From Alphaproteobacteria bacterium (GTDB lineage: Bacteria; Pseudomonadota; Alphaproteobacteria; Micropepsales; Micropepsaceae), in assembly GCA_020852655.1 (NCBI GenBank), contig JADZAI010000103.1, positions 62,001 to 126,000 on the forward strand: a stretch of 64,000 bases of DNA. The letters are read 5' to 3'. The position numbers and the translations under genes were made by a program. This document shows, in pieces, positions 35,366 through 44,160 of the stretch; position 1 is the first letter of the stretch, and every line of letters starts with the position of its first letter. The notes under the pieces were generated by a model that worked only from the letters and a program-made list of their open reading frames with translations, had not been told where the DNA came from and made no database searches.

Positions 35366-35521
35366 ATGCGCCGCCGCTTCAAATCCCTCGGCATGTTCCT
35401 GCTCGGCTTCGTGCTGGGCACGGCGCTGTCCGTCGCATTCGCACAGGCCGTGCGGGCCGAGCCCGAGGAATTGCCGGGCTATGACCTGCCGGTGACCACG
35501 GCCGCCCACGCCACCCTTTAG
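35366..35521 (+). CDS. Small secreted or membrane-anchored protein
   Basis: Protein of 51 residues: a basic start MRRRFKS, a hydrophobic stretch GMFLLGFVLGTALSVAFAQAV, then a short acidic tail. It could be a signal peptide with a 20-residue mature peptide or a single membrane anchor. No family recognised. Its stop overlaps, tail-to-tail, the last four bases of the YbjN-like gene. A weak call; it may be longer upstream. Confidence 0.45.
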   Translation: MRRRFKSLGMFLLGFVLGTALSVAFAQAVRAEPEELPGYDLPVTTAAHATL

Positions 35522-36033
35522 GGCGCGATCTTCGTCTCCGCGTTCTCCATCACCTCGCGCCACCAATCGAGGATTTCCTTGACGGTCTGGCGCGTGGCGC
35601 CGCCCTGGATCGTCTGCGACATCGAGATGCCCAGCTTGCCGTCGGAGGTCAGATACGCGCAGCCGAAAAGCTGCGACTGGTTATAGGCGTTGACCATCTG
35701 AAGCGTCGCCGGCCTCTTGGCTTCGAAGGACCGGGTCAGCACGATGTCGAAGCAGCCCTTGTTCTCCTCGCAGCGATACAGCCCCGCCTGGAAGTCGTAT
35801 TCGTTGCCGTTGGCGTCGCGATAGAGGCCGAGCACGACGGGGATGCCCTTCTCGGTGACGGTCAGTTCGCCGGCCCAGCCGATCTCCTGCACGATCGACA
35901 GCAGCTCATCGCCGGTGATGCGCTCCATCAGCTTGCCCGGCGCGGCGGGCTTCGCCGGTTCCTCCGCCGCCGCCGGCATCACCGCCAGTCCGGCCATCGC
36001 CACGAGGCGCAGCCATTTCAACAACCCTCCCAT
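35518..36033 (-). CDS. YbjN-domain periplasmic protein
   Basis: Protein of 171 residues with a signal peptide (cleavage near AAAEE). The remainder resembles YbjN domains: EIGWAGELTVTEKGIPVVLG, then MVNAYNQSQLFGCAYLTSDGKLG, the most typical block of the family. YbjN-like proteins have a type III secretion chaperone-like fold; their role is unclear. Probably translated with the carbonic anhydrase gene upstream, ten bases away on the same strand. Confidence 0.8.
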   Translation of the reverse strand: MGGLLKWLRLVAMAGLAVMPAAAEEPAKPAAPGKLMERITGDELLSIVQEIGWAGELTVTEKGIPVVLGLYRDANGNEYDFQAGLYRCEENKGCFDIVLTRSFEAKRPATLQMVNAYNQSQLFGCAYLTSDGKLGISMSQTIQGGATRQTVKEILDWWREVMENAETKIAP

Positions 36034-36043
36034 GTCGTCCCCC

Positions 36044-36574
36044 TCAGCCGAGCGGCTTCAGCCCGGCGCGATAGCGCTTCCAGTTTTCGACGTAGTGCTC
36101 CGCCCCCACCGCCAGCATCGTCGCCGCCTTCTCGTCGAGCTGGCGGATAACCCGGCCCGGCGCACCCATGACCACCGAGTTATCGGGGATTTCCTTGTTC
36201 TCGCCGATGAAGGTGTTGGCGCCGATCAGGCAGTTCTTCCCGATCCTCGTCTTGTTGAGGATGATCGAGCCGATCCCGATCAGCGAGCCGTCGCCGATCG
36301 TGCAGCCGTGCAGCATCACCAGATGCCCCACCGTCACGTTCCTGCCGAGCGTCAGCGGCGCGCCGTAGTCGGTATGGAGAACCGACCCGTCCTGCACGTT
36401 CGAGTTCTCGCCGATGACGATGGGATCGTTGTCGCCCCGGATGGTCGCGCCGAACCAGACGCTCGCATTGTGCAGCAGCGTCACGTTGCCGACCACGACG
36501 GCGTTCGGGGCGATCCAGTAGGACCCGTCCGCCGGCAGCTTAGGCTGGACGTCCCCCAACGCGTAAAAGGCCAT
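36044..36574 (-). CDS. Gamma-carbonic anhydrase family protein
   Basis: Left-handed beta-helix protein of 176 residues made of hexapeptide repeats (VVVGNV, VWFGAT, PIVIGENSNVQDG, TLGRNVTVG, CTIGDGS). The zinc-binding histidines are in VLHTD and VGHLVMLHGC, the standard set of the gamma-carbonic anhydrase group (PaaY/YrdA). Cytosolic. Many members have weak or no anhydrase activity, so the exact reaction is open. Confidence 0.92.
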   Translation of the reverse strand: MAFYALGDVQPKLPADGSYWIAPNAVVVGNVTLLHNASVWFGATIRGDNDPIVIGENSNVQDGSVLHTDYGAPLTLGRNVTVGHLVMLHGCTIGDGSLIGIGSIILNKTRIGKNCLIGANTFIGENKEIPDNSVVMGAPGRVIRQLDEKAATMLAVGAEHYVENWKRYRAGLKPLG

Positions 36575-36657
36575 GATCCGGCTCCCAAGATGGCTCGCAA
36601 TCCGCTTAGCCCGGCCGGGCGCCTGTGTTAAGGCCGGACAGGAGTTTCGGGGATATC

Positions 36658-36933
36658 ATGGACGCCAACGAACTGATCGGCCTCATCGCCGCCGCGCTCA
36701 CGACGGGCGCCTTCGTGCCGCAGGCCTGGCGGACCTGGCGCACCCGTTCGGCCGCGGATTTCTCGACCGGCTGGGTGGTGCTCTTCGGAACCGGCGTTGC
36801 GCTCTGGCTGGGCTACGGCCTCGTCCTCGGCTCGGTTCCGCTGATCGCCTCGAACACCGTCACCCTGGCACTGGTCGCCGCCATTGCCTGGGTCAAATTC
36901 ATGCCGCAAACGCCCGCTAGAGGGACTGCATGA
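36658..36933 (+). CDS. SemiSWEET sugar transporter
   Basis: Membrane protein of 91 residues with three hydrophobic segments and the PQ-loop block TTGAFVPQAWRTWRTRSAADFS, typical of bacterial SemiSWEETs, which dimerise to pass sugars. The ATG at 36658 has GGGGA just upstream. It overlaps the next gene by four bases (ATGA), so they form an operon. Confidence 0.9.
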   Translation: MDANELIGLIAAALTTGAFVPQAWRTWRTRSAADFSTGWVVLFGTGVALWLGYGLVLGSVPLIASNTVTLALVAAIAWVKFMPQTPARGTA

Positions 36934-37445
36934 TGCAACGCCTTCTCCTTGCCGCCGTCCTCGCCTTCGGAGCTGCGCCCGCGCACGCCGAGGATGAGCC
37001 GACGCTCGAACAGCTCGCCCTTGACGGCATCCGCGCCTGCATGTCGATCGCCGAGGGCCGCGACCCGGCGGCGGCCGCGGCGATCTTCGGTCTGACGGCG
37101 CAGGACAAGGTCTTCGTCCGCGAGACGGATCGCGGCAAGATCGAATTGCTGCCGCCTGACGCGGACCGCAAATCGTGCCGTACCCAGATCTACGCCCTCG
37201 ATCTCGACGACACCGTGATGTGGGACACGGTAAAGGGCTTCCTGACCACGCCGCCCCAGGCCTATTCGCCGCTCCAGTCGCGGATCGCCGAAAGCCTCGG
37301 CAGCTACGCTTCACGAACGTCGATCTGGGCGGCATCCGGCGGCACCGACGGCACGGTGGCGCTCGTGACTCTCTACGAGGTGCTCGCCAACGAGTATTAT
37401 CACGGGCCGAAGATTCTCATCGACTTCCTGATCAACAAGAAGTGA
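36930..37445 (+). CDS. Periplasmic hypothetical protein
   Basis: Protein of 171 residues with a signal peptide (cleavage near AHAEDE) and two cysteines in the mature part (RACMS and KSCRT) that could pair. No family recognised. Coupled by ATGA overlap to the SemiSWEET gene and followed after 13 bases by a membrane protein, so the three genes are probably one transcript. Confidence 0.72.
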   Translation: MMQRLLLAAVLAFGAAPAHAEDEPTLEQLALDGIRACMSIAEGRDPAAAAAIFGLTAQDKVFVRETDRGKIELLPPDADRKSCRTQIYALDLDDTVMWDTVKGFLTTPPQAYSPLQSRIAESLGSYASRTSIWAASGGTDGTVALVTLYEVLANEYYHGPKILIDFLINKK

Positions 37446-37458
37446 CGCAGCGCCGGCG

Positions 37459-38610
37459 ATGATCGGCCGCATCGCCTTCTTCCTGCTCGTCGGCACCATC
37501 GCGCTCGGCGCCTGCGCGCTCGTCTTCGACTGGCGTGTGACGCTGCCCCCCGATCTCGCCGCAGCGATCGGCTGGCGCGAAGGCCTCAGCGACGAGCAAC
37601 TCGTCGACGCCGACGTCGCCTGGTACGTCAACGACGAGAAGATCCGCCGCAAGGTCGACGATGCCGTCGGGCGCGAGGACGCCACCGACGCCATGCTCTG
37701 GCTCGACATGGCGCGCCGGCTGAACATTCCGGTTGCCGGCGGCCTCGAAGCCGCCGCCTATGCGCTGAAGGCGCGCGAGGACAGCCTCGAAACCCAGTTC
37801 TCCGACTATGTCTCCGGCTTCGTCACCGGCAGCAGCGACAGCCTCGCCGGCCTCGCCGGTGCGGTGACGTCTGATCTCACCGTCTACGGCGACCTGCGCG
37901 ACATCGTCGGCGAAGGCGGCAAGATGCTCGCCGGCGAGGACTATTCCGAGTTCATCCTCGGATTGTCCGTGGTCGGACTGGCGGCGACCGTCGGCACGGT
38001 CGCGACCGGCGGCGGCGGTGTCGTCGTCAAGGCCGGCATATCCTTCGTGAAATTCGCCAAACGCGCCGGCCACATGACCGCCGCCTTCGCCGCACGCCTG
38101 ACCCGCCTCGCCGGCGATGCCGTCGACCTCCCCGCCTTCAAGCAGACGCTGCGCCGCCTCGATCTCACCGACCCCACCGGCTCCTGGAAGATACTCACCG
38201 ACTACGCCGCGACGGTGAGAGGCGCGCGCATCTTCGACGTGCTCGGCAAGCTGGAGAATATCCGCGAAGCCGTCGGCACCACCGAGGCGCTGCGCCTGCT
38301 CAAGCGCATGGAGAAGATCGAGGACGTCGACGACATCTACGACGTGACCAAAGCCGCCGGAAAGCGCACGCGCGGCGTCCTGGAGCTGACCGGCAAGTCG
38401 TCGATGCGCGCCATCAAATACACCGCGAACGTCCTCCAGATTCTCTTCGAATATGTCTGGGCGCTCGCGCTCTGGGTCGGCGGCCTCGTCGCCGCGATCC
38501 TGCTGCGCGTCACGATCTCCGCCTGGCGCCTCGGCCGCTGGGCGCTGCGCCGGATACGCCGCAATCGCGCCCGCCATGCCGCCGCATCCTTGCGGTTAAG
38601 CACCCGTTAA
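37459..38610 (+). CDS. Membrane-associated hypothetical protein
   Basis: Protein of 383 residues. An N-terminal membrane segment (IAFFLLVGTIALGACALVF) is followed by a soluble part, a glycine-rich hydrophobic stretch around residue 170-195 (LSVVGLAATVGTVATGGGG), a helical region, and a C-terminal membrane segment (YVWALALWVGGLVAAIL) with an Arg-rich tail. I have seen similar proteins annotated only as hypothetical. Likely a cell-envelope protein; function unknown. Confidence 0.72.
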   Translation: MIGRIAFFLLVGTIALGACALVFDWRVTLPPDLAAAIGWREGLSDEQLVDADVAWYVNDEKIRRKVDDAVGREDATDAMLWLDMARRLNIPVAGGLEAAAYALKAREDSLETQFSDYVSGFVTGSSDSLAGLAGAVTSDLTVYGDLRDIVGEGGKMLAGEDYSEFILGLSVVGLAATVGTVATGGGGVVVKAGISFVKFAKRAGHMTAAFAARLTRLAGDAVDLPAFKQTLRRLDLTDPTGSWKILTDYAATVRGARIFDVLGKLENIREAVGTTEALRLLKRMEKIEDVDDIYDVTKAAGKRTRGVLELTGKSSMRAIKYTANVLQILFEYVWALALWVGGLVAAILLRVTISAWRLGRWALRRIRRNRARHAAASLRLSTR

Positions 38611-38931
38611 CCACACCGGCCGAGTCTCGATCCCGGCCGGAGTCGCGGAAGAGTCGAAAAAACTTCGCCGCAACGCCGCGTCCTTCGAGTAGCGTCGAAG
38701 GCAACGTCGATTCGGGCACGGTCCATGTTGGCCGCGCCCATGTTGCGAAGGGGAGACGCCCCAGGGTGATGGAGCTTCGGCGGTCTGGCCGAGCAATCCT
38801 GACACCGGTTCCCGGCGGAACGCCGCGCGGAACAGGGCGAACCTCGCACCCCCAAAGCCATTCCGTCCGCGGCCACACTGCCGCGCGCACGGCTGTTTGC
38901 GTCAGGTCTCTTCTAGTGAAAGGACGACACG
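38611..38931. other. 321-base non-coding gap before phoH
   Basis: No convincing gene. It holds a perfect 7-bp inverted repeat, CCTTCGA and TCGAAGG, around GTAGCG at 38682-38701, which may serve as an operator or terminator. The phoH ribosome site AAGGA lies at the right end. Small open frames on the minus strand look like chance GC-rich frames. Confidence 0.5.
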
Positions 38932-39684
38932 ATGGCGAAGCGGGCAACGCGTGAGAAAGCGCGTGGCTATGAGGATCGGTCCCCGTCGAAAGTAAGAGCG
39001 CTATTCCCCGACAAGCCAGCCTGGAGCCCTGTCGAGCGCGACGAGGAGCGCCGCGACAAGTCCTACGTCCGCAACGTCCGCCCCTGTTCCGACAACCAGC
39101 GCCTGCTTCTGGAGGCGATCGACAGCAAGAACGTCGTCGTCGCCCTCGGGCCGGCCGGCACCGGCAAGACTTATCTGGCGATCGCCAAGGCGGTCGAAGC
39201 CTTCGAAGCCGGCAAGATCGGCCGCATCATCCTCACCCGCCCCGCCGTCGAAGCGGGCGAGAGCCTGGGCTTCCTGCCGGGCGCCCTCGAAGACAAGCTC
39301 GCCCCTTACCTCCGCCCGCTCTACGACGCGCTGTCGGATCGTCTCGGTGCGAAGCGGCTGAAGCTGCTGCTCGGCGACGGCTCGATCGAGATCGCGCCGG
39401 TCGCCTATATGCGCGGCCGCACGCTCAACAATGCCTTCGTCGTGATCGACGAGGTGCAGAACTGCACCTACGGCCAGATCAAGATGATGCTGACCCGCCT
39501 CGGCTGGCACTCCACGATGGTGCTGACCGGCGACCCGGACCAGAGCGATCTCCTGCCCGGGCTCTCCGGCCTCTCCCAGGTCGGCGAGAAACTCGCACGC
39601 CTCCCCGACGTCGCCGTCGTCCAGCTCGGCGACCGCGACATCGTCCGCCACCCCCTCGTCGCGAGCATGCTCACGGTGCTTTGA
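38932..39684 (+). CDS. PhoH family ATPase
   Basis: Protein of 250 residues with a P-loop ALGPAGTGKTYLAI (about residue 71) and acidic Walker B VVIDEVQNC, plus the family block GRTLNNAFVVIDE and LTGDPDQSDL. PhoH-type ATPases are linked to RNA metabolism and stress; the length matches the shorter PhoH form without extra nuclease domain. ATG follows AGGA at good distance. Confidence 0.92.
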   Translation: MAKRATREKARGYEDRSPSKVRALFPDKPAWSPVERDEERRDKSYVRNVRPCSDNQRLLLEAIDSKNVVVALGPAGTGKTYLAIAKAVEAFEAGKIGRIILTRPAVEAGESLGFLPGALEDKLAPYLRPLYDALSDRLGAKRLKLLLGDGSIEIAPVAYMRGRTLNNAFVVIDEVQNCTYGQIKMMLTRLGWHSTMVLTGDPDQSDLLPGLSGLSQVGEKLARLPDVAVVQLGDRDIVRHPLVASMLTVL

Positions 39685-39747
39685 CGGCCGGCCTCGGCAA
39701 TCGGCGCTTCGCCCGGTATGGGCGGAGCGTTCGCGTGTTCGCCTGCC

Positions 39748-39823
39748 GAGAACGTGATCCAGCCCACATTTTGGGGTTGATCGTGATATACGTCACATGC
39801 AAGACCGCGCCGATCACGTTCTC
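39748..39823. promoter_or_regulatory. Crp-type site with flanking 12-bp inverted repeat
   Basis: Between phoH and the Crp-type regulator lies GTGATATACGTCAC at 39783-39796, which fits the Crp core GTGA-N6-TCAC exactly. It is nested between exact 12-bp arms GAGAACGTGATC (39748-39759) and GATCACGTTCTC (39812-39823). The regulator's own helix-turn-helix has RETVARVL, as expected for GTGA recognition, so autoregulation is likely. Confidence 0.72.
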
Positions 39824-39874
39824 TAGCTCACGGCTGTGATTTGGCTCACGGCTGAGCGCTTGGAGGGCTCCGCG

Positions 39875-40651
39875 ATGTTGGATGGCGTCATGTCGGGTGG
39901 ATCTGAATCCCATACCGCTTCGGCTCCGGCCGATCATGGGCATCTGTCGGAAGGACGTGCCGCACTGGCAGCCTTTCCGCTCTTCAAGGATGCATCGGCG
40001 CCCAGTCACGACCTGATCCTGCGCCAGGCCAATCTGCGCCGCTGCAATGCGGACGAGGAAATCCTCAGCCGCGACGAGCAGGCCGGCGACGTCTACTTCG
40101 TCCTGAAGGGCGAGGTGCGTGTGGTGAACTACTCGGCGACCGGCCGCGAGGTCGCCTATGCGATCGTCCCCGCCGGCGGCTATTTCGGCGAGCTGTCGGC
40201 GATCGACGGCCGCCCCCGCTCGGCGAGCGTCCTGGCGGTCGACGACTGCCTGCTCGCCACCCTCGCGCCCTCGGCCTTCAAGGAGCTGCTGGCGACCGAT
40301 TCGATCATCGCGATGCGGGTGATGGACAAGCTGGTCCGCATCATCCGCGCCGCCGACAACCGCATCCTCGACCTCGCCACCCTCTCGGCCTATCAGCGCG
40401 TCTATGTCGAGATCCTGAGGATGAAGAAGCCCGATCCCGTGCGGCCCAATTCGTGGCTGATCTATCCGCTGCCCACCCAGGCGCAGATTGCCGCCCTCGC
40501 CTCCACGACGCGCGAGACCGTGGCTCGCGTTCTCTCCCAGCTCAGCCACGATCATATCGCCGAGCGCAAGTCGAAGACGCTCTACATCCGCGATCTCGCC
40601 CGGCTCCAGGACCTCGCCGCCAAGAGCGGCCAGAGCGAAGGCAAGCACTGA
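39875..40651 (+). CDS. Crp/Fnr family regulator, Crp-like
   Basis: Protein of 258 residues: N-terminal cyclic-nucleotide-binding domain with GGYFGELSAIDGRPRSASVL, the phosphate-binding cassette typical of cAMP-type receptors, a long dimer helix around residue 165, and a winged helix-turn-helix with TQAQIAALASTTRETVARVL. There are no N-terminal cysteines for an iron-sulfur cluster, so it is Crp- rather than Fnr-like. Start at the ATG at 39875 behind GGAGG; a GTG at 39836 is also in frame. A Crp site lies in its own promoter. Confidence 0.9.
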   Translation: MLDGVMSGGSESHTASAPADHGHLSEGRAALAAFPLFKDASAPSHDLILRQANLRRCNADEEILSRDEQAGDVYFVLKGEVRVVNYSATGREVAYAIVPAGGYFGELSAIDGRPRSASVLAVDDCLLATLAPSAFKELLATDSIIAMRVMDKLVRIIRAADNRILDLATLSAYQRVYVEILRMKKPDPVRPNSWLIYPLPTQAQIAALASTTRETVARVLSQLSHDHIAERKSKTLYIRDLARLQDLAAKSGQSEGKH

Positions 40652-40674
40652 GGGCAACCCCGCCGCCGAAACGC

Positions 40675-40703
40675 AAAACGGCCGGCGCGTCGCCGGCCGT
40701 TTT
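40675..40703. terminator. Bidirectional terminator
   Basis: Perfect 13-bp stem AAAACGGCCGGCG / CGCCGGCCGTTTT with a 3-base loop, between the Crp-type gene and the convergent SDR gene. The A/T ends give T runs on both strands, suited to stopping both transcripts. Confidence 0.88.
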
Positions 40704-40723
40704 CATTTCACGCCGCGGGGCTC

Positions 40724-41605
40724 TCAGGCCGCCGGGAGTTCGAGCCGTTCGAGGTCGGCGATCAAACCCGGCCCTGCCGGCTTCCAGCCCAATCGCATCC
40801 TCGTTTGCGCACTCGAGGCCGGCATATTGAGGCCGACGAAGAACGCCATCCAGCCGAAATGCGCCTCGGTTTGATCAGGGGCGAGCGATCTGACAGGCAG
40901 GCGCAGGCGCTCCCCCAGCGCCTCGGCGATCGCTTTGGCCGATACGCCCTCCTCCGCGACCGCGTGATATTTGGCGCCGCGCTCGCTCTTCTCGAGTGCG
41001 AGCCTGTAGAGGCGGGCGACGTCGCCCATATGCGCTGCCGGCCATCGATTCGTCCCCTCGCCGACATAGGCCGACACACGCTTCTCCAGCGCGATCGCGA
41101 TGAGGGGGCTGACGAGCCCCTGCTTGCGGGTGTCGTGCACCTGCGGGAGTCGCACGATCGACACGTTGGCCCCGCGCGCCGCCGCGGCGTTCGCAGCCTC
41201 TTCCGAGGCGGCGCGAGGCAGAACGGCGGACGACAGCGGCACGCCGGCCTCCATGGCGAGTTGGCCGGCCGCGCCCGTCGAGATGCCCGACGTGACGATC
41301 AGCGGGCGGTCCGATCCGGCCAACGCCGCGCCCAGCGCTTCGACCACCTTCCGGTCGTCCTCGCAATTCTCCAGATAGCGCGAAAAATCGTGATTGAAGG
41401 CGAGATGGATGACCCCGTCGGCCTTGGCTGCGCCCGCCCTCAGGCTCCCAAGATCGCCCCGATGCGCCTCGACGCCCATCGCCGCCAGTGCGCGCACCCC
41501 CTCGTCCGACCGGGTGAGGCCGATCACCTGATGACCGTGCGCCAGCAATTCCTGGCTGACCGCCGATCCGATGAAGCCCGTCGCGCCCGTGACAAATACC
41601 CGCAT
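40724..41605 (-). CDS. NAD(P)-dependent short-chain dehydrogenase/NAD-epimerase-like protein
   Basis: Extended SDR-like protein of 293 residues with Rossmann motif VTGATGFIGSAV at the start and GDLGSLR, HLAFNH, and SGIST segments. The usual YxxxK is not clear, so it is in the atypical SDR group, often reductases of small aldehydes or quinones. Start at the ATG at 41605 behind GGAGAGG; an ATG five codons up overlaps that site. Divergent from a XRE regulator, which probably controls it. Confidence 0.85.
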   Translation of the reverse strand: MRVFVTGATGFIGSAVSQELLAHGHQVIGLTRSDEGVRALAAMGVEAHRGDLGSLRAGAAKADGVIHLAFNHDFSRYLENCEDDRKVVEALGAALAGSDRPLIVTSGISTGAAGQLAMEAGVPLSSAVLPRAASEEAANAAAARGANVSIVRLPQVHDTRKQGLVSPLIAIALEKRVSAYVGEGTNRWPAAHMGDVARLYRLALEKSERGAKYHAVAEEGVSAKAIAEALGERLRLPVRSLAPDQTEAHFGWMAFFVGLNMPASSAQTRMRLGWKPAGPGLIADLERLELPAA

Positions 41606-41657
41606 GAACCGCCTCTCCATTTACCGGCGAGCTATGTGCGCCTATAGTTCATCCTGT

Positions 41658-41673
41658 TAAAGTAGTGACTTTA
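41658..41673. promoter_or_regulatory. Perfect inverted repeat, putative operator of SDR/XRE pair
   Basis: TAAAGT and ACTTTA flank AGTG, a perfect 16-base palindrome in the divergent promoter. It is bracketed by near-repeats ATCCTGTTA (41651) and ATCCTGGTA (41673). A TATAAT at 41680-41685 is the likely -10 for the regulator, with TTAAAG 17 bases upstream. This would place the palindrome between -35 and -10. Confidence 0.68.
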
Positions 41674-41683
41674 TCCTGGTATA

Positions 41684-42538
41684 ATGGGTGACAGGATGGC
41701 AGACGCGACCCTCGGCGAAAACCCCCTCGGGGCCTATCTGAAGGACCGCCGCGCCAAGCTGGATCCGGCCATGCTCGGCTATCCGCCGGGCCGCCGCCGC
41801 ACGCCGGGCCTGCGCCGCGAAGAGGTCGCGCAGCGCGCCAATATCAGCCCCACCTGGTATACGTGGCTGGAGCAGGGCCGCGGCGGCGCGCCCTCGGTGG
41901 ACGTGCTCAACCGCATCGCGTCGGCGCTGATGCTGACCGATGTCGAACGCGAGCACATCTTCCTCCTCGGCCTCGGCCATCCGCCCGAAGTCCGCTACGA
42001 AAGGGGACCCGGCGTCTCGCCGCGCCTCCAGCGCGTGCTGGATGCGCTGGAGCCGAGCCCGGCGCTCATCCGCACCGCCACCTGGGATGTGATCGCCTGG
42101 AATCGCGCCGTGCCGATCCTGCTGGTCGACTACGGCGCGCTGCCGCCGGAGCGCCGCAACATCCTCCGTTCGCTGTTCCTGGATCCGCGCGCCCGCGACG
42201 CCCAGTACGATTGGCACAGCGTCGCCCGCTACGTGCTGGGCGCCTTCCGCGCCGATGTGGCCCGGGCCGGCGCCTCCGAGGCCGTGAAGACCATCGTCGA
42301 CGACCTGAGCGCCCGCAGCCCCGAGTTCAAAGCCATGTGGCGCGAGACCGAGATCCCGAGCCCCCACGGCGACGGCATCAAGCACATCCGCCATCCCGTT
42401 CTCGGCCCCATCACCTTCGAATACTCCGCCTTCGCCGTCGACGGCCGCTCCGACCTCAGCATGATCGTCTACAACCCGGTCGCCGAAGCGGACCTCCAGC
42501 GGATCCACGCGCTCATCGGGGCCGGTGAACCTGCCTAA
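41684..42538 (+). CDS. XRE-family regulator with MmyB-like ligand-binding domain
   Basis: Protein of 284 residues. N-terminal helix-turn-helix of the XRE type (TPGLRREEVAQRANISPTWYT) and C-terminal MmyB-like ligand-binding domain with RTATWDVIAWNRA and the final SFAVDGRSDLSMIVYNP-type strand. Such regulators are usually encoded divergently from the SDR they control, exactly as here. The first ATG (41684) overlaps a TATAAT; if that is the -10, translation would begin at the ATG at 41696 almost without a leader. Confidence 0.9.
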   Translation: MGDRMADATLGENPLGAYLKDRRAKLDPAMLGYPPGRRRTPGLRREEVAQRANISPTWYTWLEQGRGGAPSVDVLNRIASALMLTDVEREHIFLLGLGHPPEVRYERGPGVSPRLQRVLDALEPSPALIRTATWDVIAWNRAVPILLVDYGALPPERRNILRSLFLDPRARDAQYDWHSVARYVLGAFRADVARAGASEAVKTIVDDLSARSPEFKAMWRETEIPSPHGDGIKHIRHPVLGPITFEYSAFAVDGRSDLSMIVYNPVAEADLQRIHALIGAGEPA

Positions 42539-42593
42539 GGCGAGAGTTGTCGAGCCGCTTTTCCGACCTCGCCCCTGCCACTAGGGTGGATTC

Positions 42594-43649
42594 ATGACGC
42601 TCGCCCTCACCTACCCGATGCAGTCCCGCGGAACGCCCTGGCCGGCCGCGGAATGGCCCCGCGGCAAACTGCCCGCCGCCACCGATGCGGCCCGACTGGA
42701 TGCCCTGCTGAACCAGGCCTTCTCTTCGGATGCGCACGACGCGATGGGCGAGACACATGCCTTCCTCGCCATCCAGGGCGGCCGCATCGTCGCCGAGCGC
42801 TATGCCGGTGGCGCCCATACGGCCGCGTCGACCTATCCGTCCTGGTCGATGGCCAAGAGCATCACCCAGCTCCTGATCGGTTTCCTCGCGGCAGAGGACG
42901 CGATCGATGTCGACGCGCCGATCAACGCGCCCGAATGGCAGGGCGAGGACGACCCGCGCGGCGCGCTGACCTGGACCCAGCTCCTGCACATGTCGAGCGG
43001 CCTCGCCTTCGTCGAGGATTATGTCGACGGCAGCCGATCCGACGTCATCGAGATGCTCTTCAACAGCGGCAAGGACGACGTCGCCGCCTATGCCGCCGCG
43101 AAGCCGCTCGCGCATGAACCCGACACCGTCTTCAACTACGCCAGCGGCACCTCGAACATCCTCGCCCGTGCGATGGGGCTGAAGGTCGGGCGGCGGCGCG
43201 AGAACGTGAAGGCCTTTATGCAGGCGCGCCTTTTCGGCCCGCTCGGCGTCACCAGCGCCCTCCCGAAATTCGACGAGAAGGGCACCTTCATCGGCTCGTC
43301 CTATTGCTTCATGACAGCGGAGGATTTCGCCCGCATCGGCCTCCTCGCCTTGCGCGGCGGCCAGTGGGAAGGCCGCCGCCTGCTGCCGCAGAGCTGGATC
43401 GACTTCGCCCGCACGCCCGGCCCGGTGCAGGGCACCGACGGTCGCGGCTACGGCGCGCACTGGTGGCTGGAGATGTTCTCACCGGGCGGCTTCTCGATGA
43501 ACGGATATGCCGGCCAGTGGGTCGCCTGCTGCCCCGACCGCGACCTCATCGTCGTGCGCCACGGCAACTCCGTGAACGAAGCGGCGGCCCTGAAGCAGGA
43601 AGCCGCACTGGAATGGGTGAAGCAGGCGATGTCCTGCTTCGGGGCATAG
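42594..43649 (+). CDS. Serine hydrolase, beta-lactamase/esterase class C family
   Basis: Protein of 351 residues with the SxxK motif Ser85-Met-Ala-Lys88, a FNYASG segment at the YxN position, and a late HWWLEMF and GYAGQW block, as in 6-aminohexanoate-dimer hydrolase or esterase EstB-like enzymes. No signal peptide is seen, so it is probably a cytosolic esterase or amidase rather than a beta-lactamase. Located 55 bases after the XRE regulator. Confidence 0.85.
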   Translation: MTLALTYPMQSRGTPWPAAEWPRGKLPAATDAARLDALLNQAFSSDAHDAMGETHAFLAIQGGRIVAERYAGGAHTAASTYPSWSMAKSITQLLIGFLAAEDAIDVDAPINAPEWQGEDDPRGALTWTQLLHMSSGLAFVEDYVDGSRSDVIEMLFNSGKDDVAAYAAAKPLAHEPDTVFNYASGTSNILARAMGLKVGRRRENVKAFMQARLFGPLGVTSALPKFDEKGTFIGSSYCFMTAEDFARIGLLALRGGQWEGRRLLPQSWIDFARTPGPVQGTDGRGYGAHWWLEMFSPGGFSMNGYAGQWVACCPDRDLIVVRHGNSVNEAAALKQEAALEWVKQAMSCFGA

Positions 43650-43660
43650 GGGAAGAAACG

Positions 43661-44160
43661 ATGCGCGATCTGCTTCGCATGGGGTCCACCGCCGGCGCGC
43701 TGCTGAAGCAGCGGGGCGAACGCATTGCGATCGGCGAAACCTCGGCCGGCGGACTGATCTCCGCCGCGCTGCTTGCGGTGCCCGGCGCCTCGGCCTATTT
43801 CGCCGGCGGCGCCATCACCTATTCCGCCCGCTCGATCCGCGGCCTTGCCGGCATCTCGCTGGAGGAGATGCGCGCCAAGGGCATCCGCTCCTCCTCCGAG
43901 CCCTACGCCCAGCTCCTCGCCGAGACGATCCGCCTGAAGCACGGCGACGGCGTCACCTGGGGCCTCTCGGAAACCGGTGCCGCCGGGCCCGGCGGCAACC
44001 CCTATGGCGACCCCTCCGGCCACACCTGCATGGCCGTCGACGGCCCTATCAAGGCGGTCCGCACATTGCGCACCGGCCTCGACGACCGCGTCGAAAACAT
44101 GTGGCTCTTCGCCGAAGCCAGCCTCCAGCTCCTCGTCGAGGTCCTGGAGGCTGCGCCCCG

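Noticed and set aside
38607-38876. Small minus-strand frames before phoH
   Set aside because: Arg/Pro/Ser-rich chance frames without start signals.
39468-39767. Minus-strand frame starting GWITF, sharing a 16-base match with the small gene at 53147
   Set aside because: A 16-base match is expected by chance at about this window size; the frame then runs antisense through phoH with no similarity.
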